A stretch of DNA of 56,553 bases, taken from the NCBI GenBank assembly GCA_947258715.1, contig CAMYJH010000015.1, positions 33,313-89,865 of the forward strand, read 5' to 3'. This stretch comes from an uncultured Gammaproteobacteria bacterium. GTDB taxonomy: Bacteria > Pseudomonadota > Gammaproteobacteria > HK1. Positions 28,144 through 36,368 of this stretch are shown here, piece after piece (within the stretch, counting starts at the first letter, position 1; each line of letters opens with the position of its first letter). A program made the position numbers and the translations under genes. Below the pieces are notes generated by a model. It saw nothing but the letters and a program-made list of their open reading frames with translations. It was not told the origin of the DNA and did no database searches.

Positions 28144-28264
28144 CGGTGACGCGTGACGGGTGACGCGTAACGCGACTTGACCGAGTGCCGGGTCTGGTTA
28201 CGCTCTTCGCATCACGCATCACGCATCACGCATCACGCATCACGCATCACGCATCACATATCAC
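28144..28264 (+). repeat. Inverted period-7 array pair, copy A
   Basis: The left arm has four units (CGGTGAC GCGTGAC GGGTGAC GCGTAAC, 28144-28171). A loop of about 37 bases follows (ACTTGACCGAGTGCCGGGTC and on). The right arm has seven perfect GCATCAC units (28209-28257) plus ATATCAC. The arms are complementary and can fold into a hairpin. The loop matches that of the element at 29019-29160. It lies between convergent kbl and the SDR gene. Confidence 0.85.
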
Positions 28265-28360
28265 ACGTAGTCTTTAACGTGATACACCCTGATCCAAGGA
28301 ATCGCGACCAAGGTCGCTCCTACAGCGGGCTTTGTTTACCTCATACGTAGTCTTTTACGT
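28261..28360. repeat. Duplicated SDR gene end flanking a REP
   Basis: TCACACGTAGTCTTTAACGT (28261-28280) repeats TCATACGTAGTCTTTTACGT (28341-28360), 18 of 20 identical. The second is the end of the SDR gene (VKDYV-stop on the minus strand). The first would also read YHVKDYV-stop. A REP sits between the copies at 28302-28324. Confidence 0.75.
28302..28324 (-). repeat. REP sequence
   Basis: On the minus strand it reads TGTAGGAGCGACCTTGGTCG then CGA, with a perfect GCGACC-TT-GGTCGC hairpin. Homology to the REP at 32636-32658 extends on both sides (CCCGC before, TTCCTTGGATC after). Confidence 0.85.
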
Positions 28361-28943
28361 CGAGGACTTGTCCCGTCTCTTTGCCTTCTACGCTGGCCTT
28401 GTAGGCGCGGGCGGTATCCGCCGCGGGCATACCGCTGGAAGGATCCATGCCGCGCTTGATCATGGTTTCTTTGACGAAAACAGGGCTGACCGCATTGACC
28501 CGCACGTGGTCTCTGAGCTCGAGCGCCGCGGCGCGCACGAAGCCTTCAAGAGCGGCGTTGACCATGCTGATCACCGCGCTGCCCGGTATCGGCCTCTGGC
28601 TGAGTATGCCCGTCGTGAGCGTGAAGCAGCCCCGGTCGCTGATGTAGTGGCGTCCGAGACGCACCAGATTGATTTGCCCCATGAGCTTGTTGCGGAAAGC
28701 AAATTCGTAATCGTCGTCTTTGAGTTCGTCGAGGCTGCCGAAGCTGGCCGGGCCGGCAGCGCTGATGACAGCGTCGAAATCGCCTGCCGCCGTAAACATC
28801 TTTTCGATGGAATCGGATGAAGCCAGTTCCACCCGCATGTCGCCACTGCTATGGCCCACGGCCAGGATCTGGTGATCGGGTGCGAGAATATCCACCACGG
28901 CCTTGCCAATGGTGCCCGTGGCTCCGATGACGATGATTTTCAT
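28341..28943 (-). CDS. Atypical short-chain dehydrogenase
   Basis: A 200-residue Rossmann protein. The nucleotide motif is VIGATGTIGKAVVD at the N-terminus, SAAGPASFGSLDEL replaces the NAG motif, and FTLTTGILSQRPIPG holds the usual serine region. The catalytic YxxxK is absent: the position reads SMVNAALEGFVRAAALEL. This pattern belongs to a known short SDR subgroup (about 200 residues) whose reaction is unclear, so NAD(P)-dependent reduction is uncertain. It is bracketed by period-7 array elements on both sides and carries a duplicated C-terminal codon stretch beyond its stop. Confidence 0.82.
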   Translation of the reverse strand: MKIIVIGATGTIGKAVVDILAPDHQILAVGHSSGDMRVELASSDSIEKMFTAAGDFDAVISAAGPASFGSLDELKDDDYEFAFRNKLMGQINLVRLGRHYISDRGCFTLTTGILSQRPIPGSAVISMVNAALEGFVRAAALELRDHVRVNAVSPVFVKETMIKRGMDPSSGMPAADTARAYKASVEGKETGQVLDVKDYV

Positions 28944-29018
28944 GGGGGCTCCTTCTAGGAGTCGTAATTATTGTTCTGGCGTTTTTTTGCCGTGATTAGC
29001 TCGATTAACGGATTTGTA

Positions 29019-29160
29019 TGGTAACGCGTAACGCGTAACGCGTGACGTGTAATGCGTATTGACAAGGTGCCAAGGCTGACTACGCTCATCGCATCACGCA
29101 TCACGCATCACGCATCACGCATCACGCATCACGCATCACGCATCACGCATCACGCATCAC
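29019..29160 (+). repeat. Inverted period-7 array pair, copy B
   Basis: The left arm has TGGTAAC GCGTAAC GCGTAAC GCGTGAC GTGTAAT GCGTATT (29019-29060). A 30-base loop follows (GACAAGGTGCCAAGGCTGAC and on). The right arm has ten perfect GCATCAC units (29091-29160). The loop resembles that of copy A. The last unit contains the stop codon and part of the last codon of the minus-strand relA gene. Confidence 0.88.
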
Positions 29161-31364
29161 GCAGTCCTCCGCGCATCGATGACGTTCGGTAGCTGCGTGA
29201 TCCGATCCAGTGTCCGGCTCAGGTGCGAAAGGTCGGAAACCTCCACGGTCATTTTGATTTCGGCCGTCTGATCCTGGGGCGCGGTGCGGGTGTCCAATGA
29301 AACGACGTTGACGCCTTCGGAGGCAAGCACGGTGGTTACGTCACGCAGCAAACCCTGCCGGTCATAGGCATTGATCTGCACGTCTACCGGGTAAGTCTTG
29401 GCATCACTGGCTGTCCACTTGACGTCGATGAGTCGTCTGCGACGTTCAGGATCCAGGCGCAGCATATTGGAACAGTCGCTGCGGTGGATGGTAACGCCAC
29501 GCCCGAGAGTGATAAACCCGACGATGGGGTCATTGGGAACCGGGCGGCAGCATTTCGCGAACTGAGTAAGCAGGTTTCCAACGCCGTGTATCTGAACGCC
29601 GGCATCGGCGCGCTTGTGCTTACGCCGTCGCGATGGCTCCGGCAAAGGAGCTGGCGCGCGATCGGGCAGTGTGTGCTGCAAAGCGCTGGCCAGCTGTGAG
29701 CTGCTGACGTCGCCATGGCCGATGGCCGCAAGCAAATCCTCGAATGACTTATAGTTGAACTTCGAGAGCAGGAGATTGCGATCCAGGTTGCTGATGCCCA
29801 GCCTTCTCAGCTCGCGCTGAAAAACATCCTGCCCCGAGGCCAGATTCTTTTCATAGTCCTGCTGCTTGAACCAATGGCGCACCTTGGCCCGCGCGCGTGG
29901 CGTTTTGAGATAGTTGAGGTGTGGACTCAGCCAGTCCCGGCTGGGTGTCGCGTTTCGGGTGGTCAGGATTTCCACCTGGTCCCCGGACTTGAGCGTATAG
30001 GTGAGCGGCACCATGACGCCGTTGACCTTGGCGCCGCGGGTGCGATGGCCAACGTCGGTGTGGATGTGGTAGGCGAAATCCAGCGGCGTGGCGCCAGCTG
30101 GAAGATCCAGCACTTTTCCCCTGGGCGTCACCGCATAGACGCGATCGTTTAGTAGCTCAGCGTTGAAGCGGTCGAGAAAATCCCTCGGGCCGTCACTTTC
30201 ATCCTTGACCTCGAGGATTTGACGCAGCCAGGTGACTTTGGCCTCGATGTCGTCCCCGGCCTTCTTCGCCTCCTCCTTGTAGCGCCAATGGGCGGCAACG
30301 CCATACTCGGCGTGCGCGTGCATTTCGTTTGTCCGGATTTGAACCTCAAGGGTCTTTCCTTCCGGCCCGATGACCGCGGTGTGCAGAGACTGATAGCGGT
30401 TGGACTTGGGATTGGCGATATAGTCGTCGAATTCCTTCGGCACGTGGTTCCACAGAGTGTGCACGGTGCCGAGCGCGGAATAGCAGTCGGCGACGCTATT
30501 GACAAGAATGCGCACGGCGCGAATGTCGAACACCTGGTCGAAGCTCAAATCCTTGCCCTTCATCTTGCGCCAGATGCTGTGCAGGTGCTTGACCCGGCCC
30601 GTTACCTCGGCCTGAATATGGTTTTCTTCGAGTTTGCGACCCAGCTCCTTCACTACGCGCTGGACATAGCGCTCCGTGTCGCTGCGGCGCTCGTGCAGCT
30701 TGCGCGCGAGGGTGGCGTGGGTTGCGGAATCGATTTCACGAAAAGCCAGATCCTCCATTTCCCATTTGAACTGGCCGATGCCGAGACGGCTCGCCAGCGG
30801 GGCGTAGATATCGAGGGTCTCCCGGGCGATGCGTCTGCGGGAGGGTTCGGGCAGGTGGTACAGGGTGCGCATGTTGTGCAATCGGTCTGCGAGCTTGATC
30901 AGCACCACCCGAACGTCGCTGGCCATGGCCAGCAGCAGCTTCTTCAGCCGGTCCACCTGGCGGCGCTCGTCCGAGGTGCCGAGCGCGGTCTCCGTGTACT
31001 CGTCGATGGCATCCATCTTGGTGACCCCATCCACCAGGCTCGCCACTACGGGACCGAAGTCCTCACGAATGTGCTCCAGGTGGATATCAGTATCTTCCAC
31101 CACATCGTGGAGCAGGGCCGCGGCAATGGTTTGGTGGTCGAGTTTTAATTCGTGGAGAATGGCGGCTACGGCCACGGGGTGACCGATATAGGGCTCTCCG
31201 GAGGCCCGCCGCTGGCCGTGGTGGGCGCCCTCTGCCAGCTGAAAGGCACGCTGGATGAGCGCCGCTTCCTCGGAGGAGCGGCCTGAGAGAATTTGCGAAA
31301 GGGTCGCGGCGACCTCGACTGGCGCCCGCCCTCGCGGTGGGGCAGCGATTTCTGGCGTGCTCAT
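29157..31364 (-). CDS. relA: RelA-type (p)ppGpp synthetase with intact hydrolase residues
   Basis: A 735-residue stringent-response enzyme. HD domain: GHPVAVAAIL, then ALLHDVVEDT with the full HDxxED signature, around residues 60-110. Synthetase domain: KHLHSIWRKM, FDIRAVRILV, EFDDYIANPKSNRYQSLHT (the acidic EFDD is the RelA type). TGS: DRVYAVTPRGKVLDLPAGAT. Zinc-finger/helical region FAKCCRPVPNDPIVGFITLGR, and a C-terminal ACT domain ending DARR as in E. coli RelA. E. coli RelA has lost the HD catalytic residues; here they remain, so this homologue may be bifunctional. ATG 31364 with AAGG upstream was chosen over a 36-codon extension. The stop lies in a repeat array. Confidence 0.93.
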   Translation of the reverse strand: MSTPEIAAPPRGRAPVEVAATLSQILSGRSSEEAALIQRAFQLAEGAHHGQRRASGEPYIGHPVAVAAILHELKLDHQTIAAALLHDVVEDTDIHLEHIREDFGPVVASLVDGVTKMDAIDEYTETALGTSDERRQVDRLKKLLLAMASDVRVVLIKLADRLHNMRTLYHLPEPSRRRIARETLDIYAPLASRLGIGQFKWEMEDLAFREIDSATHATLARKLHERRSDTERYVQRVVKELGRKLEENHIQAEVTGRVKHLHSIWRKMKGKDLSFDQVFDIRAVRILVNSVADCYSALGTVHTLWNHVPKEFDDYIANPKSNRYQSLHTAVIGPEGKTLEVQIRTNEMHAHAEYGVAAHWRYKEEAKKAGDDIEAKVTWLRQILEVKDESDGPRDFLDRFNAELLNDRVYAVTPRGKVLDLPAGATPLDFAYHIHTDVGHRTRGAKVNGVMVPLTYTLKSGDQVEILTTRNATPSRDWLSPHLNYLKTPRARAKVRHWFKQQDYEKNLASGQDVFQRELRRLGISNLDRNLLLSKFNYKSFEDLLAAIGHGDVSSSQLASALQHTLPDRAPAPLPEPSRRRKHKRADAGVQIHGVGNLLTQFAKCCRPVPNDPIVGFITLGRGVTIHRSDCSNMLRLDPERRRRLIDVKWTASDAKTYPVDVQINAYDRQGLLRDVTTVLASEGVNVVSLDTRTAPQDQTAEIKMTVEVSDLSHLSRTLDRITQLPNVIDARRTA

Positions 31365-31588
31365 ACTGCCTTTATAGGGGCGGACGCCCCGGATCACCAG
31401 CGGTAGCTCTCGCCGCGATCCCTGGGGAATTCCGAAAACCGGCTCAAAAGCCGCGCCGGTTAGGGCTCGCACCCATGTTTAAACGCTTTTTTCCGCCTCT
31501 CCTTATGGGGCGCTGATGGCTGTCAATTCAGCGGAACATATATGATTGGGGGGTGTCAGGTGACGACGGCCGTTACCCTCGAACCGGG

Positions 31589-32599
31589 ATGACTATGGAC
31601 CACTTTTCGCGCTCCTCGCTGAATTTCTTCGTCTCACGCTCGGTGGACCGCATGACCACACGGCGTCCCGACGCGGAATGGATCCGGGAGCGAATTCGGG
31701 ATCGGCGCACGCGCATCGTTCCCGTGTGGCGTTCCCGCAATCTGCTCACGGGGGAGGATGCGCTGAAACCGGTTCTGCTTTCGGCCGCGGACCTGGAAGA
31801 CTATCCTGGGCTGGAACGATCGGCGGTACTTCTAGGGCAGCGTGAAGACACGGTTTATTTTGCCTTCGAGCTGCCGGCTGAGTTCGAGGACGTACCTCTG
31901 CGGTACGGGCGTGGCGCCGACTTTCGCGAACTGAGGGAGGTGGGTCCGCTGCTCGGCTCCGAGGACGGCGCACTGCTCGCTTACGCCCGCGGCATCACCC
32001 ACTGGCATCGTCGCAATCGATTCTGCGGTGATTGCGGCAGTCCTACACAGAGCGATGACGGTGGGCACACTCGCGTCTGCACAAACGAATTATGTCAACG
32101 AAAGCATTTTCCCCGCACTGACCCCGCCATTATCGTGCTGGTGACGCGGACTGAAGATGATGAGCAATTATGCCTGCTGGGCCGGCAGCCGACCTGGCCC
32201 GAGGGCATGCATTCGGCCATCGCCGGATTCGTCGAGCCGGGGGAGAGCCTGGAGCAGGCGGTGGTTCGGGAAGTGCGGGAGGAGACCGACATTACCGTAG
32301 GCCGGGTGCACTATCACTCCTCCCAACCGTGGCCGTTCCCGAGCTCGATTATGCTCGGCTTCACCGCCGAGGCGGCGAGCAGCGCGATCACGCTTTCGGA
32401 CGGCGAACTTCAGCACGCCGGCTGGTATACGAGGGGTGAGATAATGCAATCCCTGGCCAACGGCAGCTTGCGCGTGCCGAGGCGGGTTTCCATTGCCTAC
32501 CGCCTGCTGGAAGACTGGTTCGACACTGGAAGCCAGGGGCGCCTCGCGGATCACCTGCCGCCGGGGATAGGGCCGCACATTAAATATCGGGATCGGTGA
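31589..32599 (+). CDS. nudC: NAD(+) diphosphatase / RNA decapping Nudix hydrolase
   Basis: A 336-residue enzyme splitting NAD(H) to NMN and AMP and removing NAD caps from RNA. The zinc ribbon has CGDCGSP and CTNELC. The Nudix box GFVEPGESLEQAVVREVREE is complete, and the NudC signature SQPWPFPSSIMLGF follows 17 residues later. It is longer than E. coli NudC (257) because of the N-terminal domain typical of many proteobacterial homologues. ATG 31589 is used; ATG 31595 is as good, and no strong ribosome site decides. It is transcribed divergently from relA. Confidence 0.93.
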   Translation: MTMDHFSRSSLNFFVSRSVDRMTTRRPDAEWIRERIRDRRTRIVPVWRSRNLLTGEDALKPVLLSAADLEDYPGLERSAVLLGQREDTVYFAFELPAEFEDVPLRYGRGADFRELREVGPLLGSEDGALLAYARGITHWHRRNRFCGDCGSPTQSDDGGHTRVCTNELCQRKHFPRTDPAIIVLVTRTEDDEQLCLLGRQPTWPEGMHSAIAGFVEPGESLEQAVVREVREETDITVGRVHYHSSQPWPFPSSIMLGFTAEAASSAITLSDGELQHAGWYTRGEIMQSLANGSLRVPRRVSIAYRLLEDWFDTGSQGRLADHLPPGIGPHIKYRDR

Positions 32600-32635
32600 T
32601 TGGTCATGCGTGACGCGAAGTTAATCGAAGCCCGC

Positions 32636-32658
32636 TGTAGGAGCGCCCTTGGCCGCGA
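32636..32658 (+). repeat. REP sequence
   Basis: TGTAGGAGCGCCCTTGGCCG then CGA, in the same extended context as the REP at 28302-28324 (AAGCCCGC before, TTCCTTGGATC after). Just upstream, 32606-32618 has a fragment of GCGTGAC heptamer, so REP and heptamer again occur together. It lies between convergent nudC and the nucleotidyltransferase gene. Confidence 0.82.
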
Positions 32659-32744
32659 TTCCTTGGATCCGGCCTTTAGGAAATCGTCGATCTCGATTCA
32701 TAAAATACGTCGTACGAAGCTCCAACGAACCGCTGAGCCTCTCG

Positions 32745-33533
32745 TCACCCTTCACCCGTCATCTTCCTGGCAATCTGTTTGGCTACATCGTAGTCGGCTT
32801 CGCGGTTGATGTTGACCCAGGGAAGTCCTTTTGTCTCCAGGTAGTTCACCTGCCAGCTACGATTCCTGATGAAGGCGTCAAATACCTGCTCATAGGTATG
32901 CATGCGTATGTAGTGTTGAGAGTGCTGGTCCATGTAGCTAAACAGCGCGCTCATGAAGTCTGAGGAGAAACGATTGATTCCGACAAAGCCACCAACGCAG
33001 TCCTGATTATCGGATACCCGTCCGCGATACAGGCCGCTGACGACGCAGTCGCGTCCCAGCACCAGTTCTTCCTCGCGTGAACGTGTGTCGAGCGATTCGT
33101 CGACAAGCATGACATCTCGGAATCCGGAATCCATGATCCGATCGAGCATAGCAGGATGGAAAAGATTATCTGCGTCCATGAAAACAACCGGTTGCCGGGT
33201 TTTGGCCCAACTCGGCTTGGTGCAGTAAAGGCTGAAGCCGCGTTCGGTCTTCGCGTAGTCTTCGTTGACGACATATTCGATCTCGATCTCTTCAAAGCGG
33301 TCGCCGAAGGCTTCGATGAATTTTTCACGCAGGTATCCGACCACAAGAGTAAGCCGTCGAAATCCCCGTGTTGCGAGATTATCCAAGGTATGCCCGAGGA
33401 CCGGCTTGTCGTCGACCAAAAGAAGCGATTTGGGGCAGTCTCGTGTCAGTAGCTCGAGCCTCAAACTCCGGCCCGCGGCGAGAATGATGACATGGTGGTC
33501 AGCGTTGGGAATCTTGGGAATTTTTTTTTCCAA
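32745..33533 (-). CDS. LicC/PntC-like nucleotidyltransferase (phosphocholine or phosphonate cytidylyltransferase family)
   Basis: A 262-residue NTP-transferase. The N-terminal nucleotide loop is ILAAGRSLRLELLTRDCPKSLL, a variant of GxGxRLxPLT..PK. Further parts are VFMDADNLFHPAM (metal-binding aspartates) and DCVGGFVGINRFS, which resembles the GEFIGxxRFS block of phosphocholine cytidylyltransferases. The substrate may be phosphocholine, phosphoethanolamine or aminoethylphosphonate; the phosphonate genes at 51-56 kb are too far to settle it. The start is TTG, followed within two codons by a run of nine A that could slip. A stop lies just upstream in frame, so no longer form exists. Confidence 0.75.
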   Translation of the reverse strand: MEKKIPKIPNADHHVIILAAGRSLRLELLTRDCPKSLLLVDDKPVLGHTLDNLATRGFRRLTLVVGYLREKFIEAFGDRFEEIEIEYVVNEDYAKTERGFSLYCTKPSWAKTRQPVVFMDADNLFHPAMLDRIMDSGFRDVMLVDESLDTRSREEELVLGRDCVVSGLYRGRVSDNQDCVGGFVGINRFSSDFMSALFSYMDQHSQHYIRMHTYEQVFDAFIRNRSWQVNYLETKGLPWVNINREADYDVAKQIARKMTGEG

Positions 33534-34054
33534 TGTTTTTTACCCGCTGCTGATAGTTGGTTCTTGGTAATCAGTCTTTAGCTCTTGACACGTGGTGATC
33601 AGGTACTATGTCGCAATAAGAAAAATAGCAATCGACCAAAAAACGATTATGGGCAGAGAAGTTATTTCCAGCGGTGAAACATATGAAACAGTGAACTGGC
33701 GCTCGAAGACCCCGTCGTAATTCACGGAACGATGCGGGAGAAATTTTCCCGACTGGGATGGGGAATTAGTGACTCAATCGGCAGCTCAATAGGAAAAATT
33801 GATTCAGCCATTGTGCAAAGCACGCGGCCGGTTGCAAACAGCGACGCAGTATACACGCCGTAATGAGAATTTATGCGCAACCCCGGCCAGCTGTTGTTCT
33901 CCACGAGCTTCCGTGCTTAGGGCTCGCGCGCGTTAGAGAAATCCAGTATGGTCCGCGCTGAATGCGGTTTGGGGCGGTTTCGAGACATGCTAGGGGCCAA
34001 CACGCGCCGCCCTTTACATGACTAGATGACCGCAGGCAAAAACGGAAAACAAGT
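33534..34054. other. Intergenic region, no supported gene
   Basis: A 521-base stretch. The start (33555-33575, AGTTGGT TCTTGGT AATCAGT) looks like a short degenerate period-7 array. A small palindrome CGGGAGAAATTTTCCCG lies near 33732-33748. A 60-codon minus frame at 33722-33904 lacks a ribosome site or family likeness. AT-richer sequence around 33600-33720 may hold the promoters of the divergent neighbours. Confidence 0.35.
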
Positions 34055-36205
34055 TTGAGACCCTCCAGGCTTTTTCTCCTGGCGATTATCGCCTTCCTGA
34101 TCGTAGGCTTCTTCGCCTTCGATCTGGGTCAGTATTTGAGCCTCGATTATTTCAAATCGAAGCAGGCGGAAATTGACGCCTTCTACCGGGCAAACGCGGG
34201 TCAGACGGTATTTGTTTTCTTTCTAATATACGTCGCCGTCACCGGCCTGTCGCTCCCGGGTGCCGCCATTATGACGCTGGTGGCGGGGGCCATATTCGGA
34301 GTTCTCTGGGGCACCGTAATAGTGTCATTTGCGTCCACCATCGGGGCGACGCTCGCGTTCCTCGCTTCCCGATTTCTGTTTCGGGAACTGGTGCAAAAGC
34401 GGTTCGGCCGCAGCCTCGTTGCTGTAAACCGCGGGGTGGAAAAGGACGGCGCGTTTTACCTGTTTACCCTGCGCCTTGTGCCGGCATTTCCTTTTTTCGT
34501 AATAAATCTGGTCATGGGTTTGACGCCCATCGGGACGCTTACGTTCTTTCTCGTCAGCCAGGTCGGAATGCTTGCGGGGACGATCGTCTATGTGAACGCC
34601 GGCACCCAGCTGGCGCAGATCGAATCGTTGAGCGGAATTCTCTCTCCAGGGCTTATTGCTTCGTTCACGCTGCTTGGCGTTTTCCCCCTGATTGCAAAAA
34701 AAGTCGTAGACGTTGTGAAAGCGAAAAAAGTACTCAAGGACTATCCAAAACCAAGGCGCTTCGATCGCGACATGGTGGTCATCGGCGCCGGGTCGGCCGG
34801 GCTGGTCGCCGCTTACATTGGTGCCGCGGTTCGGGCCAAGGTATCTCTGATCGAGAAGCACAAGATGGGTGGCGACTGCCTCAATACCGGCTGCGTGCCG
34901 TCCAAAGCGCTGATTCGTTCGGCCAAACTGATCTCCCAGATCCGGCGTCATCAGGCGTACGGTCTAAAAAGCGCAAGCGTCGACTTCGAGTTCGGCGATG
35001 TAATGGACCGCGTGCAGCGCATCATCAAGACCGTCGAGCCCCATGATTCCGTAGAGCGTTACCAAGGACTGGGCGTCGATGTCATCCTGGGTAAGGCGAC
35101 AATCCGATCTCCATACGAGGTGGAGGTCAACGGCCAAACCCTGGTAACCCGCAACATCATCATTGCCGCCGGTGCGCGACCCTTCGTGCCCCCGATTCCG
35201 GGTATCGAGGACGTGGGTTACTACACCTCGGATACGCTTTGGGAGATGCGCGACCTGCCGCAGCGACTGGTGGTGCTCGGAGGGGGGCCTATTGGCAGCG
35301 AGCTTACCCAGTGCTTCGCGCGCTTCGGCAGTCAGGTGACCCAGGTGGAAATGCTGCCGAGGATCCTGGTGAAAGAGGATGCGGAAATTTCCGCTATGGT
35401 GATGAAGAGATTTGTGGAAGAAGGTATCCACGTCAAGGTCAACCACAAGGCCAAAGAGTTCAGGCGAGAAGACGGCAAGAAAATTCTCATCTGCGAACAC
35501 GATGGTGAAGACGTGCGGATCGAGTTCGACCAGCTTCTCGTGGCCGTGGGTCGTGCTGCAAATACCGGCGATTACGGTCTAGACGAGCTCGGGATCGGTC
35601 TGACCAAAGCGCGCACCATCGAGGTGAACGAATTCCTCCAGACCCGGTTTCCAAACGTCTATGCCTGCGGTGACGTCACCGGGCCTTTCCAGTTCACCCA
35701 TGTTTCGGCGCACCAGGCCTGGTTCTGCGCGGTCAATGCGCTTTTCGGTACCTTCAAGAAATTCCGCGTCGATTACTCGGTCATCCCCTGGGCCACCTTC
35801 ACCGACCCCGAAGTCGCCCGAGTGGGGCTGAATGAAGAGGAAGCCAAGGCTCAAGGGCAGGAATACGAGGTCACGACCTACGGTATCGACGATCTGGACC
35901 GCGCCATAGCCGACGAGGAGGCGCACGGCGTGGTAAAAGTGCTGACGCTGCCGGGCAAGGACAAGATACTGGGCGTGACCATCGTCGGCGACCACGCAGG
36001 GGATTTGATCGCGGAATTCGTGGCGGCCATGAAGCACGGATTTGGCCTCAACAGGATCCTGGCCACTATTCACATTTATCCCACGCTGGCGGAGGCGAAC
36101 AAGTACGCGGCCGGCGAGTGGAAACGCGCCCACGCCCCGGAAACTGTGCTCCGCTGGCTGGGCCGCTACCACTCCTGGCGCCGCGGGGAGCAAGCGGCGG
36201 GCTGA
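34055..36205 (+). CDS. TVP38/DedA-like membrane domain fused to a MerA-type disulfide oxidoreductase
   Basis: A 716-residue fusion. Residues 1-235 carry five to six membrane segments of the TVP38/TMEM64 (SNARE-associated, DedA-like) family, with LSLPGAAIMTLVAGAIFG and FTLRLVPAFPFFVINLVMG. Residues 250-700 form a class-I flavin disulfide reductase: FAD site VIGAGSAGLVAA, redox pair GGDCLNTGCVPSKALI, NAD site LGGGPIGSE, second FAD site VYACGDVTGP, and the dimer-interface IHIYPTLAEA. Mercuric reductase's extra cysteines at the C-terminus are absent, so mercury reduction is unlikely; quinone, thiol or lipid-linked redox is possible. The start codon is TTG; no ATG is available upstream before a stop. 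Confidence 0.9.
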   Translation: MRPSRLFLLAIIAFLIVGFFAFDLGQYLSLDYFKSKQAEIDAFYRANAGQTVFVFFLIYVAVTGLSLPGAAIMTLVAGAIFGVLWGTVIVSFASTIGATLAFLASRFLFRELVQKRFGRSLVAVNRGVEKDGAFYLFTLRLVPAFPFFVINLVMGLTPIGTLTFFLVSQVGMLAGTIVYVNAGTQLAQIESLSGILSPGLIASFTLLGVFPLIAKKVVDVVKAKKVLKDYPKPRRFDRDMVVIGAGSAGLVAAYIGAAVRAKVSLIEKHKMGGDCLNTGCVPSKALIRSAKLISQIRRHQAYGLKSASVDFEFGDVMDRVQRIIKTVEPHDSVERYQGLGVDVILGKATIRSPYEVEVNGQTLVTRNIIIAAGARPFVPPIPGIEDVGYYTSDTLWEMRDLPQRLVVLGGGPIGSELTQCFARFGSQVTQVEMLPRILVKEDAEISAMVMKRFVEEGIHVKVNHKAKEFRREDGKKILICEHDGEDVRIEFDQLLVAVGRAANTGDYGLDELGIGLTKARTIEVNEFLQTRFPNVYACGDVTGPFQFTHVSAHQAWFCAVNALFGTFKKFRVDYSVIPWATFTDPEVARVGLNEEEAKAQGQEYEVTTYGIDDLDRAIADEEAHGVVKVLTLPGKDKILGVTIVGDHAGDLIAEFVAAMKHGFGLNRILATIHIYPTLAEANKYAAGEWKRAHAPETVLRWLGRYHSWRRGEQAAG

Positions 36206-36368
36206 GCCCGAATCGATGCCTGAATCTTGGGTGTCCAGACTTGACCGAAGTCATGGTGATCCCGGGGCCGAGGAGAGAATATAATCGGGTTCAGCGGTCC
36301 CAGGGGCCAGGTTAAACACTCGGGATTTCGGCGATTTCACAGCGTTTGCGCCGGGAGGGAGCATCAGA

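Noticed and set aside
28144..29160. GCATCAC arrays as a CRISPR or as tRNA-like structures
   Set aside because: Units are contiguous 7-mers without unique spacers, and no cas genes are present.
33722..33904. A 60-codon minus-strand frame
   Set aside because: No ribosome site, no recognisable motif, and it lies in AT-richer non-coding sequence.
34055..36205. Mercuric reductase
   Set aside because: The CxxxxC redox pair is present, but there is no heavy-metal-binding N-terminal domain, no C-terminal cysteine pair and no mer genes nearby.
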